Origin: Bacteroidota bacterium
GTDB lineage: Bacteria > Bacteroidota > Bacteroidia > UKL13-3
Length of the DNA: 51,312 bases
Assembly (NCBI GenBank): GCA_013298895.1
Contig: JAAFJM010000021.1
Span: 1-51,312 of the forward strand
Direction of reading: 5' to 3'
Positions 16,202-24,452 of the stretch are shown here, in pieces. How positions within the stretch are numbered: position 1 is the first letter of the stretch; every line of letters begins with the position of its first letter. The position numbers and the translations under genes were made by a program. A model generated the notes under the pieces. It had not been told where the DNA came from. It was given only the letters and a program-made list of their open reading frames with translations, and did not search any database.

Positions 16202-17845
16202 ATGATTAAAAACCTAATTGCTAAATATCCATATTGGTTTGTAACACTTTGGGCTGTTATGTTATTCATACCTTTTTTGGGTAATGTGCATCTTTTTGAT
16301 TGGGATGAAATAAACTTTGCCGAAAATGCCCGCGAAATGCTGTTAACAGGCAATTACCAACAAGTTCAAATTAATTTTCAACCATTTTGGGAAAAACCAC
16401 CTTTGTTTTTTTGGTTACAAACCATCAGTTTTAAAATATTTGGCATCAATGAGTTTGCGGCACGTTTGCCAAATGCAATGGTAGGAGTGGTGGTTTTAAA
16501 TGTGGTATTTTATTTAGGCAAAAAGTATTTCGATACCAAATTAGCTTGGATTTGGGTACTTTGTATTACCGGTAGTTTTACACCTCATTTGTATTACAAA
16601 AGCGGAATTATTGACCCTATTTATAACTTATTTATTTCAGGAACTGTATATCAGTTTTTTTTAATTGCCACCGGGAATGAGGTAAAGAAAAAGAATTTAA
16701 ATGCTTTATATGCAGGTTTGTTTATTGGTGCAGCTATTGTTACCAAAGGCCCTGCGGCATTATTGGTGTGTTTGCTTTGTGTATTGGTATATTTAGCTTT
16801 GCATAAATTCAAACCATTTTTTACTTTTAAGCACATTATTATTTGTACTATAACCGCTTTATTGGTTAGTGCTACTTGGTTTGGATTAGAGGTAATTAAA
16901 AATGGACCAACCTTTTTATTAGAGTTTATTTTATACCAAATTGATTTGTTTAAAAACCCTGTTGCAGGCCATGGGCAAGCATTTTGGTACCATCCTATAG
17001 TGTTATTATTGGGTTGTTTCCCTATTTCTATATTTGCTTTAAATGCATTGTTCAAACGCAAATTTGCAAACGATAATGAAGTGCAAATTCAGTTTTTTAA
17101 ATGGAGTCAAATACTGTTTTGGGTGGTATTGATATTGTTTAGCATAGTAAAAACCAAAATAGTTCATTATTCATCGGCTTGTTACTTGCCTTTAAGTTTT
17201 ATTGCTGCGCATACCATTTATAACTATGTGTTCGATAAAAAAGCCGTTGAAAAATGGAAGTTGATAGCAGTGTATATTTTTGGATTAATATTAAGTATAG
17301 CCTTAGGAGTATTGCCTTTAATTGATCTAATTAAAGAAAGCATTATTCCATTCATTGACGATGATTTTGCAGTAGCTAGTTTAAGTGTAAACGCCAATTG
17401 GCAAGGTTTGGAGTTTATAATGGGTTTTATATTTTTATCCATTACCAGTATTGCTGTATTTTATTTATGGCGCAACGAGTTGCAAAAAGGCTTTTACACC
17501 TTATTGGTTTTTATTTCGTTATTTTTACCTGTATATTTAATGTGGGTGGTGCCTAAAATTGAGCAATACAGCCAAGGTCCTGCCATTACCATGTTACAAA
17601 AAATTAGCCACGAAGATTGTTACATTACCACTTTAGGTTATAAAAGTTATGCGCATTATTTCTATGGAAATGTAAAACCTTATAGCAACGATTCGGCTAG
17701 AGATAACAATTGGCTTAAAGCTGGAAAAATAGATAAGCCTGTTTATTTTTTATTGCATGTAAACGATACTCAAAACCATACCAACCCTCAAATGCATTGG
17801 ATAGAAACGCAAGGCGGTTTTATGCTGATGAAAAGAGAAAGGTAG
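16202..17845 (+). CDS. ArnT/PMT-like GT-C glycosyltransferase
   Basis: A 547-residue polytopic membrane protein (about 12 spans, then a soluble C-terminus). The first periplasmic loop has the GT-C acidic signature FDWDEINFAENAREML, followed by WEKPPLFFWLQTISFKIFG, the pattern of ArnT and related dolichyl/undecaprenyl-phosphate-sugar transferases (GT83/GT39-like). These use a lipid-phosphate sugar donor at the outer face of the inner membrane to decorate lipid A or other acceptors. It is 6 bases downstream of the PAP2 phosphatase gene and almost certainly co-transcribed. No arnBCAD-like sugar synthesis genes are in the window, so donor and acceptor are unknown. The following gap is repetitive and carries no obvious terminator. 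Confidence 0.87.
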   Translation: MIKNLIAKYPYWFVTLWAVMLFIPFLGNVHLFDWDEINFAENAREMLLTGNYQQVQINFQPFWEKPPLFFWLQTISFKIFGINEFAARLPNAMVGVVVLNVVFYLGKKYFDTKLAWIWVLCITGSFTPHLYYKSGIIDPIYNLFISGTVYQFFLIATGNEVKKKNLNALYAGLFIGAAIVTKGPAALLVCLLCVLVYLALHKFKPFFTFKHIIICTITALLVSATWFGLEVIKNGPTFLLEFILYQIDLFKNPVAGHGQAFWYHPIVLLLGCFPISIFALNALFKRKFANDNEVQIQFFKWSQILFWVVLILFSIVKTKIVHYSSACYLPLSFIAAHTIYNYVFDKKAVEKWKLIAVYIFGLILSIALGVLPLIDLIKESIIPFIDDDFAVASLSVNANWQGLEFIMGFIFLSITSIAVFYLWRNELQKGFYTLLVFISLFLPVYLMWVVPKIEQYSQGPAITMLQKISHEDCYITTLGYKSYAHYFYGNVKPYSNDSARDNNWLKAGKIDKPVYFLLHVNDTQNHTNPQMHWIETQGGFMLMKRER

Positions 17846-18097
17846 AATTTTGAATTATGAATGTTGGATTTTGAATGTTGAATTATTGCGAAATGCGAAA
17901 TGACAAAAATGCGAAATGAATGTTGAATAGGCAATATGCAATAGACAATTAGCAATAAGCAAATTTTCAATTAGTTCAGTGATTGAAAACAATTATACAA
18001 TTACGTAAAGCATATTAACAATATAACAATTCAACCATACAACAATCACGCGAAGCGTGAAAACAATCTCCCAATCTCTAAATCGAAAATCAAAAAA
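17846..18097. repeat. Repetitive low-complexity intergenic block
   Basis: A 252-base gap made of recurring short words: GAATTATGAATGTTG, TTTTGAATGTTGAATTATT, three copies of GCGAAATG (17888-17895, 17895-17902, 17911-17918), CAATATGCAATAGACAATTAGCAATAAGC and ACAATATAACAATTCAACC. At 18046-18060 it holds the palindrome TCACGCGAAGCGTGA, whose GCGAAGC core is known to form a very stable mini-hairpin. The 16-mer at 17851-17866 recurs exactly at 29589-29604. No gene or clear promoter is visible. Confidence 0.7.
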
Positions 18098-18799
18098 TTG
18101 AAATCCATCATTCTACTTTGGTTATTCCTTTTTGGAAATGTGCTGATGGCGCAGGTGCCTACTAGCAAAACATCGGTTGCTGCTTATGCGCAAAACGAAG
18201 CTACTTTAAAGCAACAATTTGCCAATAAAAAGTTAAAGTGGGGTAGTGCTGTGTTTATACGAATTTACAAACAAAGCAACGAACTACAGTTATGGGTTAA
18301 ACAAAACAATCAGTTTGTATTGTTTAAAACGTATGCCATTTGTTATTACTCGGGTACATTAGGTACTAAAACCAAAACAGGCGATGGGCAAGCTCCTGAA
18401 GGCATTTATAAGGTTTTTCCGCAGCAAATGAATCCTTACAGCAGTTACCATTTATCGTTTAATATTGGTTACCCTAATGCTTTTGATAAAGCCAACGGTT
18501 ATATTGGTAGCCATATCATGGTGCATGGTAGCTGTGTTTCTATAGGCTGTTTTGCTATGACAAACCCTATTATAGAAGAAATTTGGACATTAATGGAAGC
18601 TGCATTTATCCAAAAACAAACGTATGTAAATGTGTTTATTTTTCCATTTAAACTAACCCAAGCTGCTATTGATATCAATGTTACCAATGGTTCGGTAGGA
18701 TTATGGAAACAGCTTTTACCAATAGATAATGCCTTTGACCAAACACATAAAATACCAAATGTAACAGTTAAAGGTAAAAAGTATGTTTTGGTTGATTAG
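18098..18799 (+). CDS. YafK/ErfK-type L,D-transpeptidase-fold protein
   Basis: A 233-residue exported protein with a signal peptide (about 1-18, ending VLMAQ) and a YkuD catalytic domain. The active-site signature HGSCVSIGC (His143 to Cys151) and the earlier RIYKQSNELQLWV and GDGQAPEGIYKV segments match the YafK (DpaA)-like branch. Members of the YkuD fold form or remove cross-links between peptidoglycan stem peptides or bound proteins in the periplasm. The start is TTG at 18098; no in-frame ATG would keep the signal peptide. It stands alone after a repetitive gap, and an outer-membrane barrel gene follows 92 bases later. Whether it makes cross-links or cuts them cannot be told here. Confidence 0.85.
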   Translation: MKSIILLWLFLFGNVLMAQVPTSKTSVAAYAQNEATLKQQFANKKLKWGSAVFIRIYKQSNELQLWVKQNNQFVLFKTYAICYYSGTLGTKTKTGDGQAPEGIYKVFPQQMNPYSSYHLSFNIGYPNAFDKANGYIGSHIMVHGSCVSIGCFAMTNPIIEEIWTLMEAAFIQKQTYVNVFIFPFKLTQAAIDINVTNGSVGLWKQLLPIDNAFDQTHKIPNVTVKGKKYVLVD

Positions 18800-18891
18800 C
18801 GAAGTTTAAAAATCAAATCTGAGTAATAGAAGGATAATATTCCTCAACTATTCACAAAAATGTATTTATTTGTACTGTAACTATTTTAAGT

Positions 18892-19995
18892 ATGGTCTCG
18901 AAAAAAAATATTTTAATAGCAAGTTTGGTAATAGGTTTATCAATTGGTTTTAAGCAAGGTAATGCCCAAACCGATTCAACCAAGAAGGTCAGCTATTCGC
19001 TATTGCCTGTATTGGTAAGCGATCCATTTATTGGCTTTGGATATGGTGTATTAACCAACGTAAATTTTTTGTTAGGTCCTAAAGAAACTACCCGTTTTAG
19101 CAATGCACAAGCTTATGTAATTAATACCACTAACGGACAATTTGCAGCTCAGTTTAATCACCAAATATTTACCAAAAACGAAAACTGGATTTGGCAAGGT
19201 AAACTCCAATATTTAAACTGGCCCGAAAATACATATGGGCTTGGTTCAAACACCAAAAACGAAGTAGCAACCGATAAAGAAAACGTGGCTTATAAAGCTA
19301 TAGAGCTAGAGGAAAGAGTATTGCGAAAGCTAAAAACACATCATTTCTTAGGATTGCAATACCGTCTTTATAATTGTTGGGATTTAAAATCGGATAAAGA
19401 TACTTTGAGTTTTTTTGAAAACAATACCATTGGCACCAAACAGTTTACCGCATCTACAATTGGCGTGCACTATATTTTTGATAGCCGCGATAATGTTCAA
19501 AATGCTTATAAAGGCGAATATTTGGAAGTAGCAATTAATCCATATTCTAAAATATTGGGTAGCACTCAAGATTGGCTAAACATGCGTTTAGATGCTCGCT
19601 ATTATCATCAATTTAAAACTAAACATGACTTGGTTTTTGCTAATAGAATACTATTTGAACAAGCGCTTGGTGATGTGCCTTATATGATAATGCCACAAAC
19701 AGGAAGACAATTTTCCACACGAGGTTATGTGCAAGGTCGTTACAGAGGTAAATTGTTTTTGCATTACGAAGCTGAATTAAGGGCGAACTTATGGAAATTT
19801 ATTGGTGGGGTAGCATTTGCTGGTGTTAATACTTTAAGTGAGCCTAACGATGAAATAAAATACATAAACCCTAATATGGGCGCAGGTTTAAGGTTTAATA
19901 TCAATAAATCACAACGCACCAATATAAGAATAGATTATGCATTAGGGTTAAATAATAATTCAGGTTTGTATTTTCAAATTTGTGAGGTGTTTTAG
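18892..19995 (+). CDS. Outer-membrane beta-barrel protein (Omp85/surface-antigen-like)
   Basis: A 367-residue protein with a signal peptide (about 1-25, ending GNAQ) followed by a barrel made of alternating strands, ending in a C-terminal phenylalanine (GLYFQICEVF). The start of the mature part (YSLLPVLVSDPFIGFGYGVLTN) and the HYIFDSRDNVQNAYKGEYLEV and RGYVQGRYRGKLFLHYEAELR segments resemble the C-terminal barrel of BamA/TamA-type surface antigens. The RGY...G strand is similar to the conserved L6-loop region. No POTRA domain is present, so it is a short stand-alone barrel. Function is not predictable; a porin or an assembly factor relative are both possible. Confidence 0.75.
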   Translation: MVSKKNILIASLVIGLSIGFKQGNAQTDSTKKVSYSLLPVLVSDPFIGFGYGVLTNVNFLLGPKETTRFSNAQAYVINTTNGQFAAQFNHQIFTKNENWIWQGKLQYLNWPENTYGLGSNTKNEVATDKENVAYKAIELEERVLRKLKTHHFLGLQYRLYNCWDLKSDKDTLSFFENNTIGTKQFTASTIGVHYIFDSRDNVQNAYKGEYLEVAINPYSKILGSTQDWLNMRLDARYYHQFKTKHDLVFANRILFEQALGDVPYMIMPQTGRQFSTRGYVQGRYRGKLFLHYEAELRANLWKFIGGVAFAGVNTLSEPNDEIKYINPNMGAGLRFNINKSQRTNIRIDYALGLNNNSGLYFQICEVF

Positions 19996-20493
19996 GTAAA
20001 TAGTTTTTAGTACTCAGTTTTAAGTTCGAAGTGTTTAGGTGCTAAGTTTTATGTTTGTAGTATTTAGGTATTTAATTCTTATCAACTCAATAAACTAATG
20101 AACTCAATTAACCTATTAACTCAAAAATAAAAAGGAGCGGAATAAGCGGTGTGGGTGGATGTTAACTAAATGCGTAAAATTTTAATTTTTTGGTCCAAGT
20201 GGCGAAGGGAAGTGAGAAAGAAAAATTGAAATTTGGATTTAGTGGTGGGATTTTTGCCCAAACAAAAAGTAAAAAGAAGTTTGAGTTTATTTTGTTTGAA
20301 GTACTTAGTTTGAATTTTTTTAGTTCTTAATCAACCTAGTTAGCATATAAACTAAAGGCTTAGACTGCTTCGTTCCTTGCAGTGACGTTTGTTGTGATTG
20401 TTAGTTCATAGTACTTAGTTCTAGTTAACTCATTCAACTTAATTAACTCACTCAGCTAAATTAACCAATCAACTAAAATTATAGTGAAATAAA
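19996..20493. repeat. Composite repetitive intergenic region
   Basis: This long gap contains no credible gene. It is assembled from several word-like repeat types. The TAGTACTTAG/TAGTACTCAG type is near 20009, 20300 and 20409. The AACTCA-(N)-TTAACT type occupies about 20085-20127 and recurs at 20425-20480. A piece at 20363-20387 reads, on the minus strand, like the bacterial dispersed intergenic palindrome CGTCATTGCGAGGAACGAAG with substitutions (ACTGC/GCAGT arms at 20364-20368 and 20379-20383). A further stretch at about 20140-20290 has mixed composition and broken frames. Confidence 0.6.
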
Positions 20494-20557
20494 AAACCAC
20501 ATAGATACAAAGATTACATAGTTTATTAGCTATGTTTACTATGTGCCTATGTGGTTT
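20494..20557 (-). terminator. Large hairpin, probable terminator of trxB
   Basis: Outer arms AAACCACATAG (20494-20504) and CTATGTGGTTT (20547-20557) are perfect complements, and inner arms ACATAG/CTATGT (20516-20521, 20530-20535) extend the structure. On the minus strand the hairpin runs into a T6 tract, about 60 bases past the trxB stop, as expected for a terminator. The ACCACATAG/CTATGTGGT sequence is also of a type I know as a recurrent intergenic repeat in Bacteroidota. Confidence 0.6.
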
Positions 20558-20613
20558 AAATATAGTTTTTTAAGTATTTTAGACGGTCTTTTTTGTGAAT
20601 GTATTTTTAGAAA

Positions 20614-21564
20614 TTACATATCAAAACCCAATGCACCTAAGTATCTTTCAGCATCTAATGCTGCCATACAGCCACTGCCTGCAGCAGTTACCGCTTGGCG
20701 ATAAATTTTATCTTGAGCATCGCCACAAGCAAATACCCCTTCCACTTTGGTTTTGCTAGTTCCTGGAGTAGTAATTAAATAACCAGTTTCATCCATATCT
20801 AAGTAATCTTTAAATATTGCAGTGTTTGGTGTATGGCCAATAGCCACAAAAAAACCACCAATAGCTAAAGTAGTAAGTTCGCCAGTTTTATTATTTTTTA
20901 TTCTAACACCTTCTACTTTATTTTCTCCTAAAATTTCTTCTGTTTCCGAATTGAACAAAATTTCGATATTAGGTGTATTTTCAACTCTATGTTGCATAGC
21001 TTTTGAGGCTTTAAATTCGCCTTTACGAACTATCATATAAACTTTGCTACATATTTTTGCTAGATAACTTGCTTCTTCGCAAGCGGTATCGCCTGCGCCT
21101 ACTATGGCTACATCTTTACCTCTAAAAAAGAAACCATCGCACACAGCACAAGCGGAAACACCATGACCATTTAATTTATTTTCGCTTTCAATGCCTAACC
21201 ATTTTGCGCTCGCACCGGTTGAAATAATAACCGTATCGGCCAACACTTCTTTGTTTTCATCTACTTGAATTTTGTAAGGAGGTTTGCCACTAAAATCTAC
21301 TTTGGTAACCATGCCATAACGAATATCAGTACCTAAACGTTCTGCTTGTTTTCTGAAGTTTTCCATCATTTCTGGTCCCATAATTCCATCGGGGTAACCA
21401 GGATAATTTTCTACATCTGTAGTGATGGTTAACTGTCCACCAGGTTGAGGACCAGTGTACATAACAGGTTTTAAATCGGCACGCGATGCATAAATAGCTG
21501 CAGTATAACCAGCAGGTCCACTCCCAATAATTAGGCAGTGTATATGTTCTAATTGTTCTGACAT
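20614..21564 (-). CDS. trxB: Thioredoxin-disulfide reductase
   Basis: A 316-residue cytoplasmic flavoenzyme that passes electrons from NADPH to thioredoxin. The FAD-binding GSGPAG lies at 14-19, GGQLTITTDVENYPG follows, the redox-active pair Cys139/Cys142 is in SACAVCDGFF, the NADPH-binding VGAGDTACEEA follows it, and the C-terminal FAD motif is VFACGDAQDKIYRQA. Length and order are those of low-molecular-weight bacterial TrxB. It is preceded on the same strand by etfA (65-base gap) and may be read with the etf genes. The large hairpin at 20494-20557 is the likely end of the transcript. Confidence 0.96.
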   Translation of the reverse strand: MSEQLEHIHCLIIGSGPAGYTAAIYASRADLKPVMYTGPQPGGQLTITTDVENYPGYPDGIMGPEMMENFRKQAERLGTDIRYGMVTKVDFSGKPPYKIQVDENKEVLADTVIISTGASAKWLGIESENKLNGHGVSACAVCDGFFFRGKDVAIVGAGDTACEEASYLAKICSKVYMIVRKGEFKASKAMQHRVENTPNIEILFNSETEEILGENKVEGVRIKNNKTGELTTLAIGGFFVAIGHTPNTAIFKDYLDMDETGYLITTPGTSKTKVEGVFACGDAQDKIYRQAVTAAGSGCMAALDAERYLGALGFDM

Positions 21565-21629
21565 TTTAAATATATTTATAATGAGTCAATTTACTTTAAT
21601 AAATAAATTAACCACAGTTTATTCAATAA

Positions 21630-22601
21630 CTAATTAGCTTTAAAAGCCTTAGCTGCTTCTATAATTTTAGGCATTATTTCAAAAGCATCACCAACTATAC
21701 CATAGTCGGCTGCTTTAAAGAAAGGTGCTTCAGCATCTTTATTAATTGCTACAATAACTTTACTTGAACTAACACCAGCTAAATGCTGAATAGCACCTGA
21801 AATTCCAATTGCAATGTATAAATTGGGTTTAATGGTAATTCCTGTTTGACCAACGTGCTCGCTATGTGGTCTCCAATGCATATCGCTTACAGGTTTGCTA
21901 CAAGCAGTAGCAGCACCTAAAGCATTTGCCAAATCTTCTACCAAATGCCAATTTTCAGGACCTTTTAAACCACGTCCACCACTGATAACAATTTCTGCTT
22001 CAGTTAACGGAATTTTACCTGTTACTCTGTTTATTTCTACAGATTTTGTTGTAAAATCAGCATCAGCTAAACCTGCTTCAACGTTCACAATATTAGCTGC
22101 TTGCACATTTTCTAAAGTGTTAAAGGTATTTGGAGTAATAGCTAACACTTTTACCGCTGTAGTTAAATTTATATCAGCAAATGCTTTACCCGAAAATACA
22201 CTTCTACGAACTACAAAACCAGCACTTGTGTTCGGCATTGAAATAACACCACTTGCAATACCCGCTTTTAAACGAGCAGCAACGCGAGGCGCAACTGATT
22301 TACCTGAATAAGTGTTTGAAATAACCACTATGTTTGAACCTTCGGTTGTTGCTGTGTTGCAAATAACTTTAGCGTATGTTTCAGCGTTAAATCCATTTAA
22401 ATTATCATGTTTAATACTAACTATTTTGTTAGCACCAAATTTTGCCAATTCGGCTAATTTATCATCGGCTACATTACCAGGTACTACTGCGGTAACTGTT
22501 CCATTATGTGCTTGTGCAATTTGGCTAGCATAACTCACGGCCTCAAAAGCCGATTTTTTAAAGCTACCATCAATTTGTTCTGCAAATACTAATATATTCA
22601 T
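21630..22601 (-). CDS. etfA: Electron transfer flavoprotein, alpha subunit
   Basis: A 323-residue subunit of the ETF heterodimer, which takes electrons from acyl-CoA dehydrogenases and delivers them to ETF-quinone oxidoreductase. The N-terminal domain begins MNILVFAEQIDGSFKK. The C-terminal FAD-binding domain carries ISGGRGLKGPENW, RPHSEHVGQTGITIKPNLYI, GISGAIQHLAG and VAINKDAEAPFFKAADYGIVGD, the classic EtfA signature. It lies 88 bases downstream of etfB; the spacer contains ATTCAAAATT-type repeats of the same style as other gaps in this window. The pair suggests fatty-acid or branched-chain amino-acid breakdown. Confidence 0.96.
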   Translation of the reverse strand: MNILVFAEQIDGSFKKSAFEAVSYASQIAQAHNGTVTAVVPGNVADDKLAELAKFGANKIVSIKHDNLNGFNAETYAKVICNTATTEGSNIVVISNTYSGKSVAPRVAARLKAGIASGVISMPNTSAGFVVRRSVFSGKAFADINLTTAVKVLAITPNTFNTLENVQAANIVNVEAGLADADFTTKSVEINRVTGKIPLTEAEIVISGGRGLKGPENWHLVEDLANALGAATACSKPVSDMHWRPHSEHVGQTGITIKPNLYIAIGISGAIQHLAGVSSSKVIVAINKDAEAPFFKAADYGIVGDAFEIMPKIIEAAKAFKAN

Positions 22602-22689
22602 ATTTTATTTATTTAAAGATTTGGAAATTGAACGATTTATTGATTTTTAAATTCATTCAAAATTCAAAATTTATCATTCAAAATTTAAA

Positions 22690-23427
22690 TTAGATAATTT
22701 TCGCTTCGTTATGTAAAATTCCGATTAATGAACCTGCTTCTTCTACCGAAATTAATTTAACTGAACCTTTTGGAGCAGGTAATTCAAAACCAACTGCCGC
22801 GCTTGTTAATTCAGAAGCTGTTGGTTCAACCACTTTTAAAGGTTTAGTTCTTGCAGCCATTATACCACGCATATTAGGAATTCTTGGTTCTGTTAACTCC
22901 TTTTGAGCACTAACTACCAATGGTAAATTAGCCGATACTTTTTCTTTTCCACCATCAATATCTCGTTCCATAGTAGCAGTAGATCCATCTACTTCAATGC
23001 TTGTAATTACATTTACCGAAGGTAAACCTAACATTTCGGCCAATAAACCGCAAACTTGTCCGCCATTGTAATCAATGCTTTCGCGGCCAGTAAAAATTAA
23101 ATCAAAATTTTCGGCTTTGGCATAAGCTGCAATTTGTTCAGCTACAAAATAAGCATCGGTAGGTACTGCATTAATACGCACTGCATCAGTAGCACCAATA
23201 GCCAAAGCTTTTCTGATACTTGCTTCTGTATCGGCTAAACCAACAGTAATAGTTGTAACTGTTCCACCTAATTTTTCAGTTAATTCCAAACCACGAGTTA
23301 ACGACAATTCATCGTAAGGATTAATAATAAACTGAACACCCGCTGTATTAAATTGGGTATTGTTTTCAGTAAAAGTTACTTTTGTTGTGGTGTCGGGCAC
23401 ATTGCTAACACAAACTAATATCTTCAT
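22690..23427 (-). CDS. etfB: Electron transfer flavoprotein, beta subunit
   Basis: A 245-residue partner of EtfA that holds AMP in the ETF dimer. It starts MKILVCVSNVPDTTTKV and contains INPYDELSLTRGLEL, GATDAVRI, FDLIFTGRESIDYNGGQVCGLLAEMLGLPSV and LPLVVSAQKELTEPRIPNMRGIM. The last is the conserved beta-subunit signature. A TAATTTTG box on the minus strand (23459-23466) fits the Bacteroidota -7 consensus and lies 32 bases before the ATG, though no good -33 TTG is seen. Divergent to a TPR gene. Order of transcription is etfB, etfA and perhaps trxB. Confidence 0.96.
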   Translation of the reverse strand: MKILVCVSNVPDTTTKVTFTENNTQFNTAGVQFIINPYDELSLTRGLELTEKLGGTVTTITVGLADTEASIRKALAIGATDAVRINAVPTDAYFVAEQIAAYAKAENFDLIFTGRESIDYNGGQVCGLLAEMLGLPSVNVITSIEVDGSTATMERDIDGGKEKVSANLPLVVSAQKELTEPRIPNMRGIMAARTKPLKVVEPTASELTSAAVGFELPAPKGSVKLISVEEAGSLIGILHNEAKII

Positions 23428-23488
23428 ATAATGATAATTTTGTTGTTAAAAAGAGCAGCAAAATTATCTAAAAATTGTTTTTAGCCTA

Positions 23489-23806
23489 ATGCAAAATAAC
23501 AGATTATTAAAACTACAAGAAATGTTGGCAGAAACGCCCAACGATATTTTTCTAAATTACGCTTTGGCTATGGAATACAAAGGACTTAGCCTATTTGATA
23601 AAACCATTGAACAGCTGAATAATGTGCTGCTGCTTGACGAAAATCATGTAGCTAGCTTATACCAATTGGGAGTTTTATTAAGCGAACGCAATGAAAATGA
23701 TAAAGCCATTCTATTTCTAGAAAAAGGTATTGAAATTGCCAAACAGCGAAAAGATTTAAAAACCACTAACGAATTTAGGGCATTAATTGACGAAATTTTA
23801 TACTAA
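23489..23806 (+). CDS. Small TPR protein
   Basis: A 105-residue all-helical cytoplasmic protein with two to three tetratricopeptide units: DIFLNYALAMEYKGLSLFDKTIEQLNNVL (split here as one unit of about 29 residues) and ASLYQLGVLLSERNENDKAILFLEKG. The alternating small/large residues at TPR positions are clear. Such proteins usually act as binding scaffolds. Its TAA stop shares its last A with the ATG of rnhB, so the two are translationally coupled. This arrangement suggests co-expression with RNase HII, but no functional link is known to me. Confidence 0.8.
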   Translation: MQNNRLLKLQEMLAETPNDIFLNYALAMEYKGLSLFDKTIEQLNNVLLLDENHVASLYQLGVLLSERNENDKAILFLEKGIEIAKQRKDLKTTNEFRALIDEILY

Positions 23807-24405
23807 TGGCTTTAACTAAATTTTACCAAACCAAAGTTTTAGAAGCTGGCTGCGATGAGGCTGGACGAGGCTGCTTAGCTGGACCTGTATTTGCAGCAGC
23901 AGTTATTTTAGATAAACATAAGCGAATTAAATATTTAGACGATTCGAAAAAGTTAACACACTCACAAAGGGAAGAATTAAGGTTTGAAATTGAAGAAAAA
24001 GCTTTGGCTTGGGCGGTGGCAAGTTTTACCAACGAAGAAATAGACGAAGTAAATATTTTAAAAGCTTCGTTTTTGAGTATGCACAAAGCCATTGATAATT
24101 TAACCATTAAACCACAGCATTTAATTATAGATGGAAATAGGTTTATTACTTACCCCAATCTAACACACACATGCATAATTAAAGGTGATGCTAAGTTTCA
24201 AAGCATTGCAGCTGCATCTATCTTAGCCAAGACGCATAGAGATGAGTTGATGCTTCAATATCATGCTGAATTTCCTAATTATGCCTGGAACGAGAACAAA
24301 GGCTATGGCACTTTAAAACACAGAGCAGCCATTCAAAAATATGGAATTACACCTTACCATAGAAAAACATTTAGGCTTTTAAAGGAGCAGTTGGAATTGT
24401 TTTAG
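23806..24405 (+). CDS. rnhB: Ribonuclease HII
   Basis: A 199-residue enzyme that cuts RNA in RNA-DNA hybrids and single ribonucleotides misincorporated in DNA. Active-site acids are Asp17 and Glu18 in GCDEAGRGCLAGP, Asp109 in LIIDGN and Asp128 in KGDAKFQSIAAASILAK. The C-terminal [13 protein letters not shown] and [10 protein letters not shown] segments are typical. Translationally coupled to the TPR gene. Oddity: the last 111 bases have a 94% identical second copy at 26909-27019, which is followed by a strong terminator, while this copy has none close behind it. The current 3' end may therefore have been brought in by recombination (see findings). Confidence 0.96.
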   Translation: MALTKFYQTKVLEAGCDEAGRGCLAGPVFAAAVILDKHKRIKYLDDSKKLTHSQREELRFEIEEKALAWAVASFTNEEIDEVNILKASFLSMHKAIDNLTIKPQHLIIDGNRFITYPNLTHTCIIKGDAKFQSIAAASILAKTHRDELMLQYHAEFPNYAWNENKGYGTLKHRAAIQKYGITPYHRKTFRLLKEQLELF

Positions 24406-24452
24406 GGAATTAATTAAGACAATTGAATAATTAACTACTTGGTTTTATAAAT

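Noticed and set aside
17881-17918. Three GCGAAATG copies considered as a CRISPR or iteron array
   Set aside because: Unit of 8 bases, one overlap, irregular spacing and no unique spacers or Cas/Rep genes.
20110-20290. Possible structured RNA or gene fragment in the long gap
   Set aside because: Reading both strands gave only short frames with stops and no stable long-range stem that I could pair by hand.
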